Below the pieces are notes generated by a model, which was not told the DNA's origin, made no database searches, and saw nothing but the letters and a program-made list of their open reading frames with translations. A stretch of DNA of 25,163 nt from contig JBBQSA010000048.1 in the NCBI GenBank assembly GCA_038214295.1, positions 1 through 25,163 on the forward strand, given 5' to 3'. This document shows positions 7,702-13,202 of this stretch, piece by piece. Made by a program: the position numbers and the translations under genes. Source of the stretch: SHZI01 sp038214295 (GTDB lineage Bacteria > Pseudomonadota > Gammaproteobacteria > Steroidobacterales > GCA-2729495). Numbering within the stretch: position 1 is the stretch's first letter; every line of letters begins with the position of its first letter.

Positions 7702-8481
7702 CTACTGGAAATCGATGATGACGCCCGTAGCCACCCAGCGCACCAGGAGTTCGCCCAGCGCGTCGCGGGCCGGCTCGGGCAGCAGGTCGGCGGCGTCGCC
7801 CAGCGTGGCGCCACCCTGCACCGCCGCGAGCCACTCGAGCTCCGGTCCGGCGAGGCGTTGCAGTTGCACGCCGGCCGCCTGGCGCTGGATCAGCAGGCAC
7901 TCCGGCGCGGGGGGCACCGCTGGCAGCGGCTTGCCCGCCTGCAGCGCCTGCCACAGGGCAAAGACGCCGCGGCGGGCGCGCAGCAGGCGCACCGACGGGT
8001 GCAGGGTGAAGCGGATCGCGGCCTGGCGTTCCGGCGGGACGGCGCCGAGTGCCGCGAGATCAAGCACCACCGCACTGTCCGCTGCCACCAGCGCTTCCTG
8101 CACCAGCCACTCAAGCGAGGCCGCATCGATCAGCCAGGCATCTGCCGTGCCGGACACGCGCTCGGCCAGGAATGCCGGCAACGGCTCGCCGACCTGAAAC
8201 AGGTTGCCCGCGGACGACGGGTGCGCCCGCTGGTAGGCCCAGGCCAGCTGGCGAAATTCCTCACGGCCGAGAGAACGGAGCAGCAGGGGAAAGGCCGCCT
8301 CGAGGGCCAGCGCAAAGTTCTCCCGGGCGTTCGTGCGGTAGATGCCGAGGCGGCGCTCGACCCCGACGCCGCCTGGCAGGATGCGCGCCGGTAACTCCGG
8401 CCCTTCGCGGTAGAGGATTTCCCGCACGAACTGGTGCTGGAGTTCCGCAAGGTCGGCGGGGGCCGGGACCTCAGGCGACAT
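7702..8481 (-). CDS. bufC: BufC/HvfC-type DUF2063 partner protein of the MNIO enzyme (259 aa)
   Basis: The N-terminal DUF2063 domain is clear: LAELQHQFVREILYREG, then ERRLGIYRTNARENFALALEAAFPLLLRSLGREEFRQLAWAY (read in pieces; about residues 40-80), then RAHPSSAGNLFQVGEPLPAFL. The C-terminal half carries the variable winged-helix-like domain ending LLVRWVATGVIIDFQ. In characterised systems this family partners the DUF692 (MNIO) enzyme and helps it recognise the precursor peptide. The start ATG 8481 overlaps the end of bufB by 11 nt and has CAGGG about 8 nt upstream, so translation is coupled. The frame extends to 8538, but the extension has no homology pattern. Cytoplasmic; no signal peptide. 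Confidence 0.9.
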   Translation of the reverse strand: MSPEVPAPADLAELQHQFVREILYREGPELPARILPGGVGVERRLGIYRTNARENFALALEAAFPLLLRSLGREEFRQLAWAYQRAHPSSAGNLFQVGEPLPAFLAERVSGTADAWLIDAASLEWLVQEALVAADSAVVLDLAALGAVPPERQAAIRFTLHPSVRLLRARRGVFALWQALQAGKPLPAVPPAPECLLIQRQAAGVQLQRLAGPELEWLAAVQGGATLGDAADLLPEPARDALGELLVRWVATGVIIDFQ

Positions 8482-9367
8482 CCCGGGCACCCTGCAGGTC
8501 AGGACCATGGGCACCGCGAACGGCCAGGACCTCGGCATCGGCGCGCCGCGCCTCGGCGAGCAGGCGCTCGAGCGTGGGCAGCTCCGCGTCCCACTCGATC
8601 AGCGTCGGTACGGGGCCCAGGCGCTGCAGCGCCTCCCGGTACAGGGCCCAGACCGCCTCGGTTACCGGGGCGCTGTGCGTGTCGATCAGGATGCCGTCGG
8701 CCACCGTGTGGCCCGCCAGGTGCACCTCGCCGACCAGTCCCGCGGGCACCGCGTCCAGGTAATCCAGGGCTGCGAACCCGTGGTTTTCGGCGCTCACGTA
8801 GATGTTGTTGACGTCGAGCAGGATGCGGCAGCCGGCGCGCCGGGCAAGTTGCACGAGGAAATCCCACTCGGCCATTTCCGCGCCCTCGAACTCGAGGTAG
8901 CTCGACACGTTCTCGACGAGGATCTGCCGCCCCAGGTAATCCTGCACGGCCGCGACCCGGGCCACCAGGTGCCGGAGTGCCGCTTCCGTGCGGGGCAAAG
9001 GCAGCAGGTCATTGAGGAAGACGCCGTTCGCCGAGCTCCAGCAGACGTGCTCCGACACGAGGGCCGGTTCGACGCGGCGGACGAGCCGCCGCAGCCGGCG
9101 CAGGTGCTCCGGATCCAGCGGATCCGCGCTGCCGAGGGACAGCCCCACGCCGTGCAGGCTGAGGCCGTAGTCACGCCGGACCGCGTCCAGCACCTGCAGC
9201 TGGCGGCCGCCGTCCGCAAAGAAGTTCTCGCTGTGGACCTCGACCCAGGGTACCGACGGGCGGCGGTCGAGGAATTCGTCGTGGTGCGGACTTCGCAGGC
9301 CGATCCCGGCTTGCGCCGGAACCGGCCGCGAGGCCGCCGGTGGCATCGCTGGGGATGCCGCCGTCAC
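8471..9367 (-). CDS. bufB: BufB-type MNIO enzyme (DUF692), peptide-modifying oxidase (298 aa)
   Basis: The TIM-barrel DUF692 family is recognised across its length. Motifs include WVEVHSENFF (41-50), LSLHGVGLSLGSADPLD (69-85, H72), VSEHVCW (E106, H107), ILVENVSSYL (E152), ILLDVNNIYVSAENHG (D185, N187/N188), GEVHLAGH (E214, H216), DTHSAP (D229, H231) and LIEWDAELPTLE (E258). These His/Asp/Glu residues are the expected ligands of the multinuclear non-heme iron centre. Known members oxidise cysteines of a small precursor peptide to heterocycles; here the precursor is the adjacent bufA product. The GTG start at 9367 lies 3 nt after the bufA stop with no strong Shine-Dalgarno, so it probably depends on coupled translation; an internal ATG at 9346 is possible. 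Length is normal (about 280-300 aa). Confidence 0.93.
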   Translation of the reverse strand: MTAASPAMPPAASRPVPAQAGIGLRSPHHDEFLDRRPSVPWVEVHSENFFADGGRQLQVLDAVRRDYGLSLHGVGLSLGSADPLDPEHLRRLRRLVRRVEPALVSEHVCWSSANGVFLNDLLPLPRTEAALRHLVARVAAVQDYLGRQILVENVSSYLEFEGAEMAEWDFLVQLARRAGCRILLDVNNIYVSAENHGFAALDYLDAVPAGLVGEVHLAGHTVADGILIDTHSAPVTEAVWALYREALQRLGPVPTLIEWDAELPTLERLLAEARRADAEVLAVRGAHGPDLQGARDVA

Positions 9368-9370
9368 TAC

Positions 9371-9634
9371 TCAGGAAGGCTTTTTGTCGGCGGTCTCAGA
9401 ACCGCCCATCTTTTCGCACTCACCCTTGGCGACGTACTTCCACTCGCCCGGGTCCTTGTCGGCCTTGGCCTGGCCCTGGCAGGAATGGCCGTTGGCCGCG
9501 CAGCCGTTCTCGCCGGCCTTGGCAACTCCGTAGCACTTCTCCTTGGCAGCGGCGTCCTCGGCGTGAACCGTAACGGCGCCGAAAGCCAGCAGGGTGCCGA
9601 TGGCGGTAGACAGGAGTATGGAATTGGACTTCAT
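9371..9634 (-). CDS. bufA1: Bufferin precursor peptide BufA1 (DUF2282, 87 aa)
   Basis: A small secreted Cys peptide. Residues 1-25 form a Sec signal peptide (basic start MKSNS, hydrophobic core, VHA cleavage before EDAAAK). The mature part has exactly four cysteines, C34, C45, C52 and C73, in EKCYGVAKAGENGC, AANGHSCQGQAKADKDPG and WKYVAKGECEKMGG, the DUF2282 pattern. Family knowledge: bufferins are RiPPs whose core cysteines are oxidised by BufB/BufC, to thiooxazole-type heterocycles in the characterised DUF2282 case. They are exported to the periplasm and chelate copper, protecting against copper stress. Which Cys are modified here is not visible. AAGGAG lies 11 nt before ATG 9634. It is the first gene of the directon and is followed closely by bufB. 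Confidence 0.92.
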   Translation of the reverse strand: MKSNSILLSTAIGTLLAFGAVTVHAEDAAAKEKCYGVAKAGENGCAANGHSCQGQAKADKDPGEWKYVAKGECEKMGGSETADKKPS

Positions 9635-9699
9635 GATGGTAGTTGCTCCTTAAGAGTAGTAGTCGTGGTTGTTAACATGGTGCGGAACCGTTGTTCCCC

Positions 9700-9728
9700 T
9701 CGATACTTGGTCGGCGGGGGCTAGTCAA
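9700..9728 (-). promoter_or_regulatory. Candidate promoter of the bufferin operon
   Basis: On the minus strand TTGACT (9728-9723) is followed after 17 nt by TATCGA (9705-9700), about 65 nt before the bufA ATG. The -35 is good (5/6), the -10 poor (3/6), as expected for a regulated promoter. A GTAAGG element just upstream could instead be part of an ECF-type -35. Only the position is suggested by the sequence; the sigma factor is not determined. Confidence 0.35.
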
Positions 9729-9846
9729 ACCTTACACTGGTCCGCAAGTCGCGTGAAATCCCGCGTGGGCGCCGCGACCTCGGGACAGCATGAGCCCCGG
9801 GCCGCGAACCGGAGATTAACCGCAACCCGCGTCCGGAGAACGAAGT

Positions 9847-10593
9847 ATGCGTCGCAAGTACCCCCGACTTCCGCTGCCGGCCGGCCTGGTGCTGGTCTGC
9901 TGCCTGGCTTTGCCCGCCTGCACGCGGCAGGGCACGCCGCCACCGGCCCCTGCCGGCGAGGTCTACACCCTGACCGATGCCAGTCCCGACGGGATCGGCA
10001 AGGTCTACCTGGGCCGGGAGATTTCCTTCGTGATGGGCCACCTGGGTGCCGGCTGGCTCGAGCGGCCGACCCGGGAGGCCGAGGAACGGACGGACCTGCT
10101 GCTCCGCAACCTGCCCCTGGACCCGGACGATGTGGTCGCGGACATCGGCGCCGGTACGGGCTACTTCAGCCTGCCGATCGCGGCCCGGGTGCCCAGGGGC
10201 CGGGTGCTCGCGGTGGACATCCAGCAGGAAATGCTCGACATCATTACCCGCCGGGCCGCTTCAACCGGGCTCAGCAACGTGGAGCCCGTGCTCGCCAGCG
10301 AAACCGACCCGCGGCTGCCTGCAGGCACAGTAGACCTGGTGCTGATGGTGGACGCCTACCACGAGTTCTCCCACCCGCGGGAAGTGATGACCGGTATCGT
10401 TGCGGGACTGAAGCGCGGCGGGCGCGTGGTGCTGATCGAGTACCGGGGTGAGGACCCGGCGGTGCCGATCCTCAGGTTGCACAAGATGACGGAAGCCCAG
10501 GCCCGGAAAGAGATGGCCGCCGTGGGTCTCGACTGGGTTGAGACGAAGAGCGTGCTGCCGCAGCAGCACTACCTGATCTTCCAGAAACCGTGA
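9847..10593 (+). CDS. Predicted lipoprotein class I SAM-dependent methyltransferase (248 aa)
   Basis: Residues 1-25 look like a lipoprotein signal: basic MRRKYPR, a hydrophobic segment, then ALPAC with C25 as the lipidated residue. A Pro-rich linker (TPPPAPAG) follows. The catalytic Rossmann domain has motif I ADIGAGTGYFSLPIA (98-112), the ribose-binding acid D124 in RVLAVDIQQEML, then LVLMVDAYHEFSHP and LKRGGRVVLIEYRGED, all standard class I methyltransferase features. MGHLGAGWLERPTREAEERT before motif I marks a widespread proteobacterial subgroup. If exported, it would need SAM in the periplasm, which is unusual, so either the lipobox is false or the domain has another role. Start is supported by GGAG 8 nt upstream of ATG 9847. 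It is divergent from bufA and ends at a long hairpin. Confidence 0.85.
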   Translation: MRRKYPRLPLPAGLVLVCCLALPACTRQGTPPPAPAGEVYTLTDASPDGIGKVYLGREISFVMGHLGAGWLERPTREAEERTDLLLRNLPLDPDDVVADIGAGTGYFSLPIAARVPRGRVLAVDIQQEMLDIITRRAASTGLSNVEPVLASETDPRLPAGTVDLVLMVDAYHEFSHPREVMTGIVAGLKRGGRVVLIEYRGEDPAVPILRLHKMTEAQARKEMAAVGLDWVETKSVLPQQHYLIFQKP

Positions 10594-10605
10594 AAAAGGC
10601 TAAAG

Positions 10606-10652
10606 AGGGGACAGCCGTCATTTGCACGGTGTGCAAATGAGGGCTGTCCCCT
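10606..10652. terminator. 22-bp hairpin (GGGGACAGCC type), likely bidirectional terminator or REP-like repeat
   Basis: The arm at 10606-10627 pairs with 10631-10652 at 21 of 22 positions (single G/G mismatch at 10617/10641) around a 3-nt GGT loop. The ends read AGGGGACAGCC and GGCTGTCCCCT, followed by TTTTCTC on the plus strand. It fills the gap between the methyltransferase and the convergent 86-aa gene. The outer GGGGAC...CCCCTTTT resembles the smaller hairpin after uup at 22568, suggesting a dispersed repeat class of the kind linked to REP-type elements. Confidence 0.75.
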
Positions 10653-10657
10653 TTTCT

Positions 10658-10918
10658 CTAAACCAGTTCGACGTAGACGACGGGGATGTTTTTCCGCTCG
10701 GCGTAGGCCTCAGCGAAACGAGTGGCGATCTCGGCATCCATGGGCGCATCGCTGACCAGCGTCCGGAAGTGCCACGTGCGCGTCCGGATCTCGCCGCCGA
10801 ATACCCTCTCGATCGTGGCAAACGTGGCGGGCGAGCCGTCCCGCCGCTGGCAGTACACGCGCAGGAAGTCATTGCCCGCGCAGGTCGCGTCCTTATCCCG
10901 TATTACCTGGACTGTCAT
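10658..10918 (-). CDS. Hypothetical protein (86 aa)
   Basis: ATG 10918 is chosen over the longer frame because GAGGAG lies 6 nt upstream. The predicted protein, MTVQVIRDKDATCAGNDF onward, has no signal peptide or membrane segment. It contains two cysteines (C13, C23), a central beta-rich stretch (IRTRTWHFRTLVSD) and an alpha-helical end (ATRFAEAYAERKNIP) closing with hydrophobic VVYVELV. The family is not recognised. It converges on the methyltransferase gene through the large hairpin and is divergent from the bilin-reductase-like gene with a gap of about 265 nt. No function can be assigned. Confidence 0.7.
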   Translation of the reverse strand: MTVQVIRDKDATCAGNDFLRVYCQRRDGSPATFATIERVFGGEIRTRTWHFRTLVSDAPMDAEIATRFAEAYAERKNIPVVYVELV

Positions 10919-11143
10919 CGTCTGCTCCTCACTCGAAAAGGGGAGCCGCTGAAGCCGCGCGGCACTCGGTGAAACAGGTAGCAAGGCCCGTGCCAGCGGC
11001 TACCCGGTCACACCCGCAGCCTGCAACCGCACTGTTATGTGAAGGCGGCTAACAGGGATTGTCAGTTTCTGACGACCCGGGGCGGCAACTCTTCGGCCAG
11101 ACAGGCAAGAGTTGGCAGCCCCACCAGCTGTAGTCGAGGGGCG

Positions 11144-11149
11144 TATATT
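11144..11149 (+). promoter_or_regulatory. Candidate -10 element for the bilin-reductase-like gene
   Basis: TATATT at 11144-11149 is the best -10 match in this intergenic region, but no good -35 is present at the right distance. If used, transcription would begin near 11156, after the TTG at 11112 and before the ATG at 11184, which favours the latter start. An 8-bp inverted repeat CAACTCTT (11086-11093) / AAGAGTTG (11107-11114) lies upstream and could be an operator. Confidence 0.3.
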
Positions 11150-11170
11150 CGGCGCAACAGGGGAAATTGA

Positions 11171-11224
11171 ATGGAAACCTCCCATGCCCGGCGAACCCGC
11201 GACAACCGACAGCGGAGCCCATGA
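11171..11224 (+). other. Possible 17-codon upstream ORF overlapping the next gene's start
   Basis: ATG at 11171 has a better ribosome binding site (AGGGG, 7-nt spacing) than the ATG of the downstream gene. It encodes 17 Arg-rich residues (METSHARRTRDNRQRSP) and stops with TGA at 11222-11224, past the ATG at 11184 in a different frame. It may be a translational leader, or its Shine-Dalgarno may simply serve 11184 poorly. Low confidence. Confidence 0.25.
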
Positions 11225-11906
11225 CCTCGAGGCGCGCTTCCAGCACCTGCTCACCCGGGTGCAAACCCGCCTGCCGCTCACCGAGGTCCCGGTGCCAGCC
11301 GAACTGGCCGCACCCCGGTCCTTCCTGAAGATCCTCAAGGCCCGTCACATGAACTGGCGGGCTGACCACTACCGGAAGATCTTCGGCATGCGCTTCAACG
11401 TGAAACTGCCGCCGCTCGACCAGATGAACTTCATCATGTACCCGGAGCCCGGCTACGACATCCCGATCTTTCTGTTTTTTTGCCTGCTGACCGGGCGAAA
11501 GGCCATCTGTCACGTCAACGTCAACTGCGCCTTCGACGACGACGAGTACCGGCAGAAATGGGTAGTCCCGCTCGTGGCCGCCCAGGCGAATTACGGCAGC
11601 TTCGACTGCGCTGACCGGTATCCGGACTGGATGCAGAAGTGGCGGACGGCGGCTGGCATCTACGGGATGTTTCCCAAGGAGCGCTTTGACGCCTTCATGC
11701 GCTGCGGGCTCGACTATCTGGATATCTACCTCGAACTCGCGCGCACGTCGGAGCCGGTGACGGATCCGGCCCGCCGCGCCGCCATCGACCAGTTCCAGGC
11801 ACGTTTCGTTGACGATATCCGGACGCAGGACAAGGCCCAGGGAATGATGGCGAAGATGATCGGCAAGGACACCGCGCGCCGCATCTTCTACGAAGTAACC
11901 ACCTGA
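11184..11906 (+). CDS. Ferredoxin-dependent bilin reductase (HY2/PcyA) family homologue, divergent active site (240 aa)
   Basis: Length and motif order follow the FDBR family. MNFIMYPEPGYDIPIF (81-96) matches the family's VMFPEPxYxLPxFG strand pair. A C-terminal helix, IDQFQARFVDDIRTQDKAQG then MMAKMIGKDTARRIFYEV, matches the closing QxxYxxxxxxNDKxRxxLxxxFGxxWAxRxxxxVLF region. FDBRs reduce biliverdin with electrons from ferredoxin to make phytobilins. Aligned by eye against remembered Synechocystis PcyA, the catalytic His74, Glu76, His88 and Asp105 correspond here to non-equivalent residues: about F67, M69/R70, N82 and F99. The reaction or ligand is therefore probably different. ATG 11184 is preferred; a TTG at 11112 is the alternative. 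No heme oxygenase, phytochrome or ferredoxin gene is in the window. Family assignment is moderate; function open. Confidence 0.65.
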   Translation: MPGEPATTDSGAHDLEARFQHLLTRVQTRLPLTEVPVPAELAAPRSFLKILKARHMNWRADHYRKIFGMRFNVKLPPLDQMNFIMYPEPGYDIPIFLFFCLLTGRKAICHVNVNCAFDDDEYRQKWVVPLVAAQANYGSFDCADRYPDWMQKWRTAAGIYGMFPKERFDAFMRCGLDYLDIYLELARTSEPVTDPARRAAIDQFQARFVDDIRTQDKAQGMMAKMIGKDTARRIFYEVTT

Positions 11907-11917
11907 AACAGGGGCGG

Positions 11918-12307
11918 CTACTCTTCGGTGAATTGCAGCTGGACGCCGCTCACGGGCGCCGGGTCCAGGTCCCGCACCTGCCAGCCGTCGGCGCCGCTGC
12001 GCACGGGCCCGCTGAAGGCCTCCTCGCCAAGGCGGTCAGCCTCGCCTGCAATTGACGCGACTCCCAGGGAAAGCAGGAAGAAGCCCTCGCCGTGGGCCGC
12101 GAGGAACCGGCCTGGCACGGAGTCCGCGCGCGTGGGCTGCACGAGCACGAGCCACGTGTCGCCGAGACGGAAGCGCGCCGCGATCACGCCGCGCTCACTG
12201 AGTTCGTCGCGGTGCTGGACGGGCTTGCCGAGCAGGCGTTCCCAGGCCGGCACGGCGACGTCGAGGTCACGGACAATGAAGTTGAGGTGGTGAATGCTGT
12301 GGGCCAT
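11918..12307 (-). CDS. Small VOC (glyoxalase/bleomycin-resistance) superfamily protein (129 aa)
   Basis: Single-subunit VOC protein of typical length. The N-terminal beta-alpha-beta module is IHHLNFIVRDLDVAVPAWERLLG (read as two parts; about residues 5-27). The second module starts at GEGFFLLSLGVASIAGEADR (about 73-92) and the end has VSGVQLQFTEE, in the position of the family's last metal-ligand strand. H6/H7 could be the first metal ligand. The layout is closest to methylmalonyl-CoA-epimerase-like or glyoxalase-like proteins, but the substrate cannot be told from sequence. It converges on the bilin-reductase-like gene with only an 11-nt gap and no hairpin. Confidence 0.85.
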   Translation of the reverse strand: MAHSIHHLNFIVRDLDVAVPAWERLLGKPVQHRDELSERGVIAARFRLGDTWLVLVQPTRADSVPGRFLAAHGEGFFLLSLGVASIAGEADRLGEEAFSGPVRSGADGWQVRDLDPAPVSGVQLQFTEE

Positions 12308-12320
12308 GGCAGGGCATCCC

Positions 12321-12349
12321 GCGACTGACTCTGAACCGGCAGCTATACT
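12321..12349 (+). promoter_or_regulatory. Candidate sigma-70 promoter for the ECF sigma operon
   Basis: TATACT at 12344-12349 (5/6 to the -10 consensus) with GCGACT at 12321-12326 as a weak -35, spacing 17 nt, about 39 nt before the sigma-factor ATG. No clear ECF-type autoregulatory motif is evident. The -10 is convincing, the -35 is not. Confidence 0.4.
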
Positions 12350-12388
12350 GCCCCATCACGGCGCTGTTTCCCGCCGGGCAGGGCCCCC

Positions 12389-12988
12389 ATGTCGCAATCC
12401 CGGTTGAGCCATCCGGCCACGCTGACCGCCGAGGACCTGCCTGCCTTCCGCCCGGCCCTGCTTCGCTACGCCCGCCTGCAGATCCGCGAGACCGCCGTGG
12501 CCGAGGACCTCGTCCAGAACACGCTGGTGGCGGCGCTGCAGTCCCTGGGCAGCTTTCGCGGGGAAGCGGCCCCGGCCACCTGGCTGATCGGGATCCTGAA
12601 GCGCCAGATCATCGACCACTACCGGCGCATGAGCCGCGAAACGCCGCTGTCCGCCGCTGGCCCCGGCGATGCCGCGGAGAATGAGGCCGACCTGCTCGAC
12701 CGGCTCTTCGCCCGGGATGGGCACTGGGCGACGCCGCCCGTGGCCTGGACCGATCCCGAAGGCAGCCTGCAGCAGGAGGAGTTCCTTGCCGTCCTGGAGG
12801 CCTGCCTGAAGGGTCTCGCCGGCCAGGCGGGCCGGGTGTTTGCCCTCCGGGAAATCATGGAACTCGAGCCCGACGACATCTGTAAGGATCTGGGGCTGAG
12901 CAAGTCCAATTACTGGGTGCTGATGCACCGGGCCCGGCTGCGGCTGCGCCAGTGCGTGGAGCGGAGCTGGGTCGTGGAAAGGAGCTGA
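12389..12988 (+). CDS. ECF-type sigma-70 family RNA polymerase sigma factor (199 aa)
   Basis: Region 2 runs from FRPALLRYARLQIRETAVAE through DLVQNTLVAALQSLGSFRGE and TWLIGILKRQIIDHYRR. Region 4 runs from VLEACLKGLAGQAGRVFALR through EIMELEPDDICKDLGLSKSN to YWVLMHRARLRLRQCVE, with the helix-turn-helix DICKDLGLSKSNYWVLMHRAR. The two are joined by an unusually long linker containing LFARDGHWATPP, a signature of the ECF subgroup annotated as TIGR02943. It directs RNA polymerase to a small regulon and is normally held inactive by the anti-sigma encoded next. ATG 12389 has AGGG 5 nt upstream. It lies 7 nt from, and is probably translationally coupled to, the zinc-finger anti-sigma gene. The target genes are not known; the nearby bufferin operon is one candidate. 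Confidence 0.9.
   Translation: MSQSRLSHPATLTAEDLPAFRPALLRYARLQIRETAVAEDLVQNTLVAALQSLGSFRGEAAPATWLIGILKRQIIDHYRRMSRETPLSAAGPGDAAENEADLLDRLFARDGHWATPPVAWTDPEGSLQQEEFLAVLEACLKGLAGQAGRVFALREIMELEPDDICKDLGLSKSNYWVLMHRARLRLRQCVERSWVVERS
12978..12984 (+). promoter_or_regulatory. Ribosome binding site that sets the anti-sigma start (CTG)
   Basis: AAAGGAG at 12978-12984 lies inside the end of the sigma gene, 6 nt before CTG 12991. There is no ATG, GTG or TTG in the right frame at a suitable distance, so this strong Shine-Dalgarno points to CTG as the initiation codon. Confidence 0.55.
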
Positions 12989-12990
12989 GC

Positions 12991-13173
12991 CTGGACAGCT
13001 GTCGTGACATCTCGGCGCTCGTGTCGCGCGCCATGGACACTCGCCTCACAGTCGGTGAGCGCGTCCGGGTGCGCCTGCACCTGGCAATCTGCAGCGCCTG
13101 CCGGCGGTTCGCCCGTCAGGTGCGCCAGCTGCGCGCCGCCACCCGCGAACTCGCCCGCCGCGCCATTCAATAG
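12991..13173 (+). CDS. Zinc-finger (HC2-type) anti-sigma factor (about 60 aa)
   Basis: A minimal anti-sigma protein. The zinc-binding pattern is C4, then H30-x3-C34-x2-C37 (LHLAICSAC), as in zf-HC2 anti-sigma domains, followed by an Arg-rich helix (RRFARQVRQLRAATRELARR) likely to wrap around the sigma factor. No transmembrane segment follows, so it is a soluble, cytoplasmic, probably redox- or metal-responsive anti-sigma. The start is inferred as CTG 12991 from the AAAGGAG 6 nt upstream and from homologues that begin just before the SC motif; an in-frame ATG at 12952 would place the start inside the sigma gene. Paired with the ECF sigma factor directly upstream. Confidence 0.75.
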   Translation: MDSCRDISALVSRAMDTRLTVGERVRVRLHLAICSACRRFARQVRQLRAATRELARRAIQ

Positions 13174-13181
13174 GAAAAAGG

Positions 13182-13195
13182 AAAAGGTACCTTTT
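13182..13195. terminator. AAAAGGTACCTTTT palindrome between convergent genes
   Basis: Perfect 14-nt palindrome with A/T runs on both sides, between the anti-sigma gene (plus) and the Gly-tailed gene (minus), 30 nt of intergenic space in total. As a hairpin its stem is very short, so termination strength is uncertain. GGTACCTTTT is shared with 2491-2500. Confidence 0.45.
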
Positions 13196-13202
13196 TGAAC
13201 GA

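Noticed and set aside
7161..7814. N-terminal extension of the debranching enzyme frame through doxX, giving an 874-aa protein
   Set aside because: The extension is the out-of-frame translation of doxX and bufC sequence, Arg/Ala-rich and without homology. DoxX itself has a good ribosome binding site and the right length.
8482..8538. Longer bufC start at 8538
   Set aside because: It would lie entirely inside bufB and adds residues without family resemblance. ATG 8481 has CAGGG at the correct distance and the typical gene overlap.
9371..9634. bufA considered as a metallothionein-like or unrelated Cys-rich peptide
   Set aside because: Exactly four Cys in the DUF2282 spacing, a Sec signal, and immediate neighbours bufB and bufC make the bufferin precursor much more likely.
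11906..11918. Search for a terminator between the bilin-reductase-like gene and the VOC gene
   Set aside because: The 11-nt gap contains no inverted repeat; the same holds for the convergent gap at 17837-17859.
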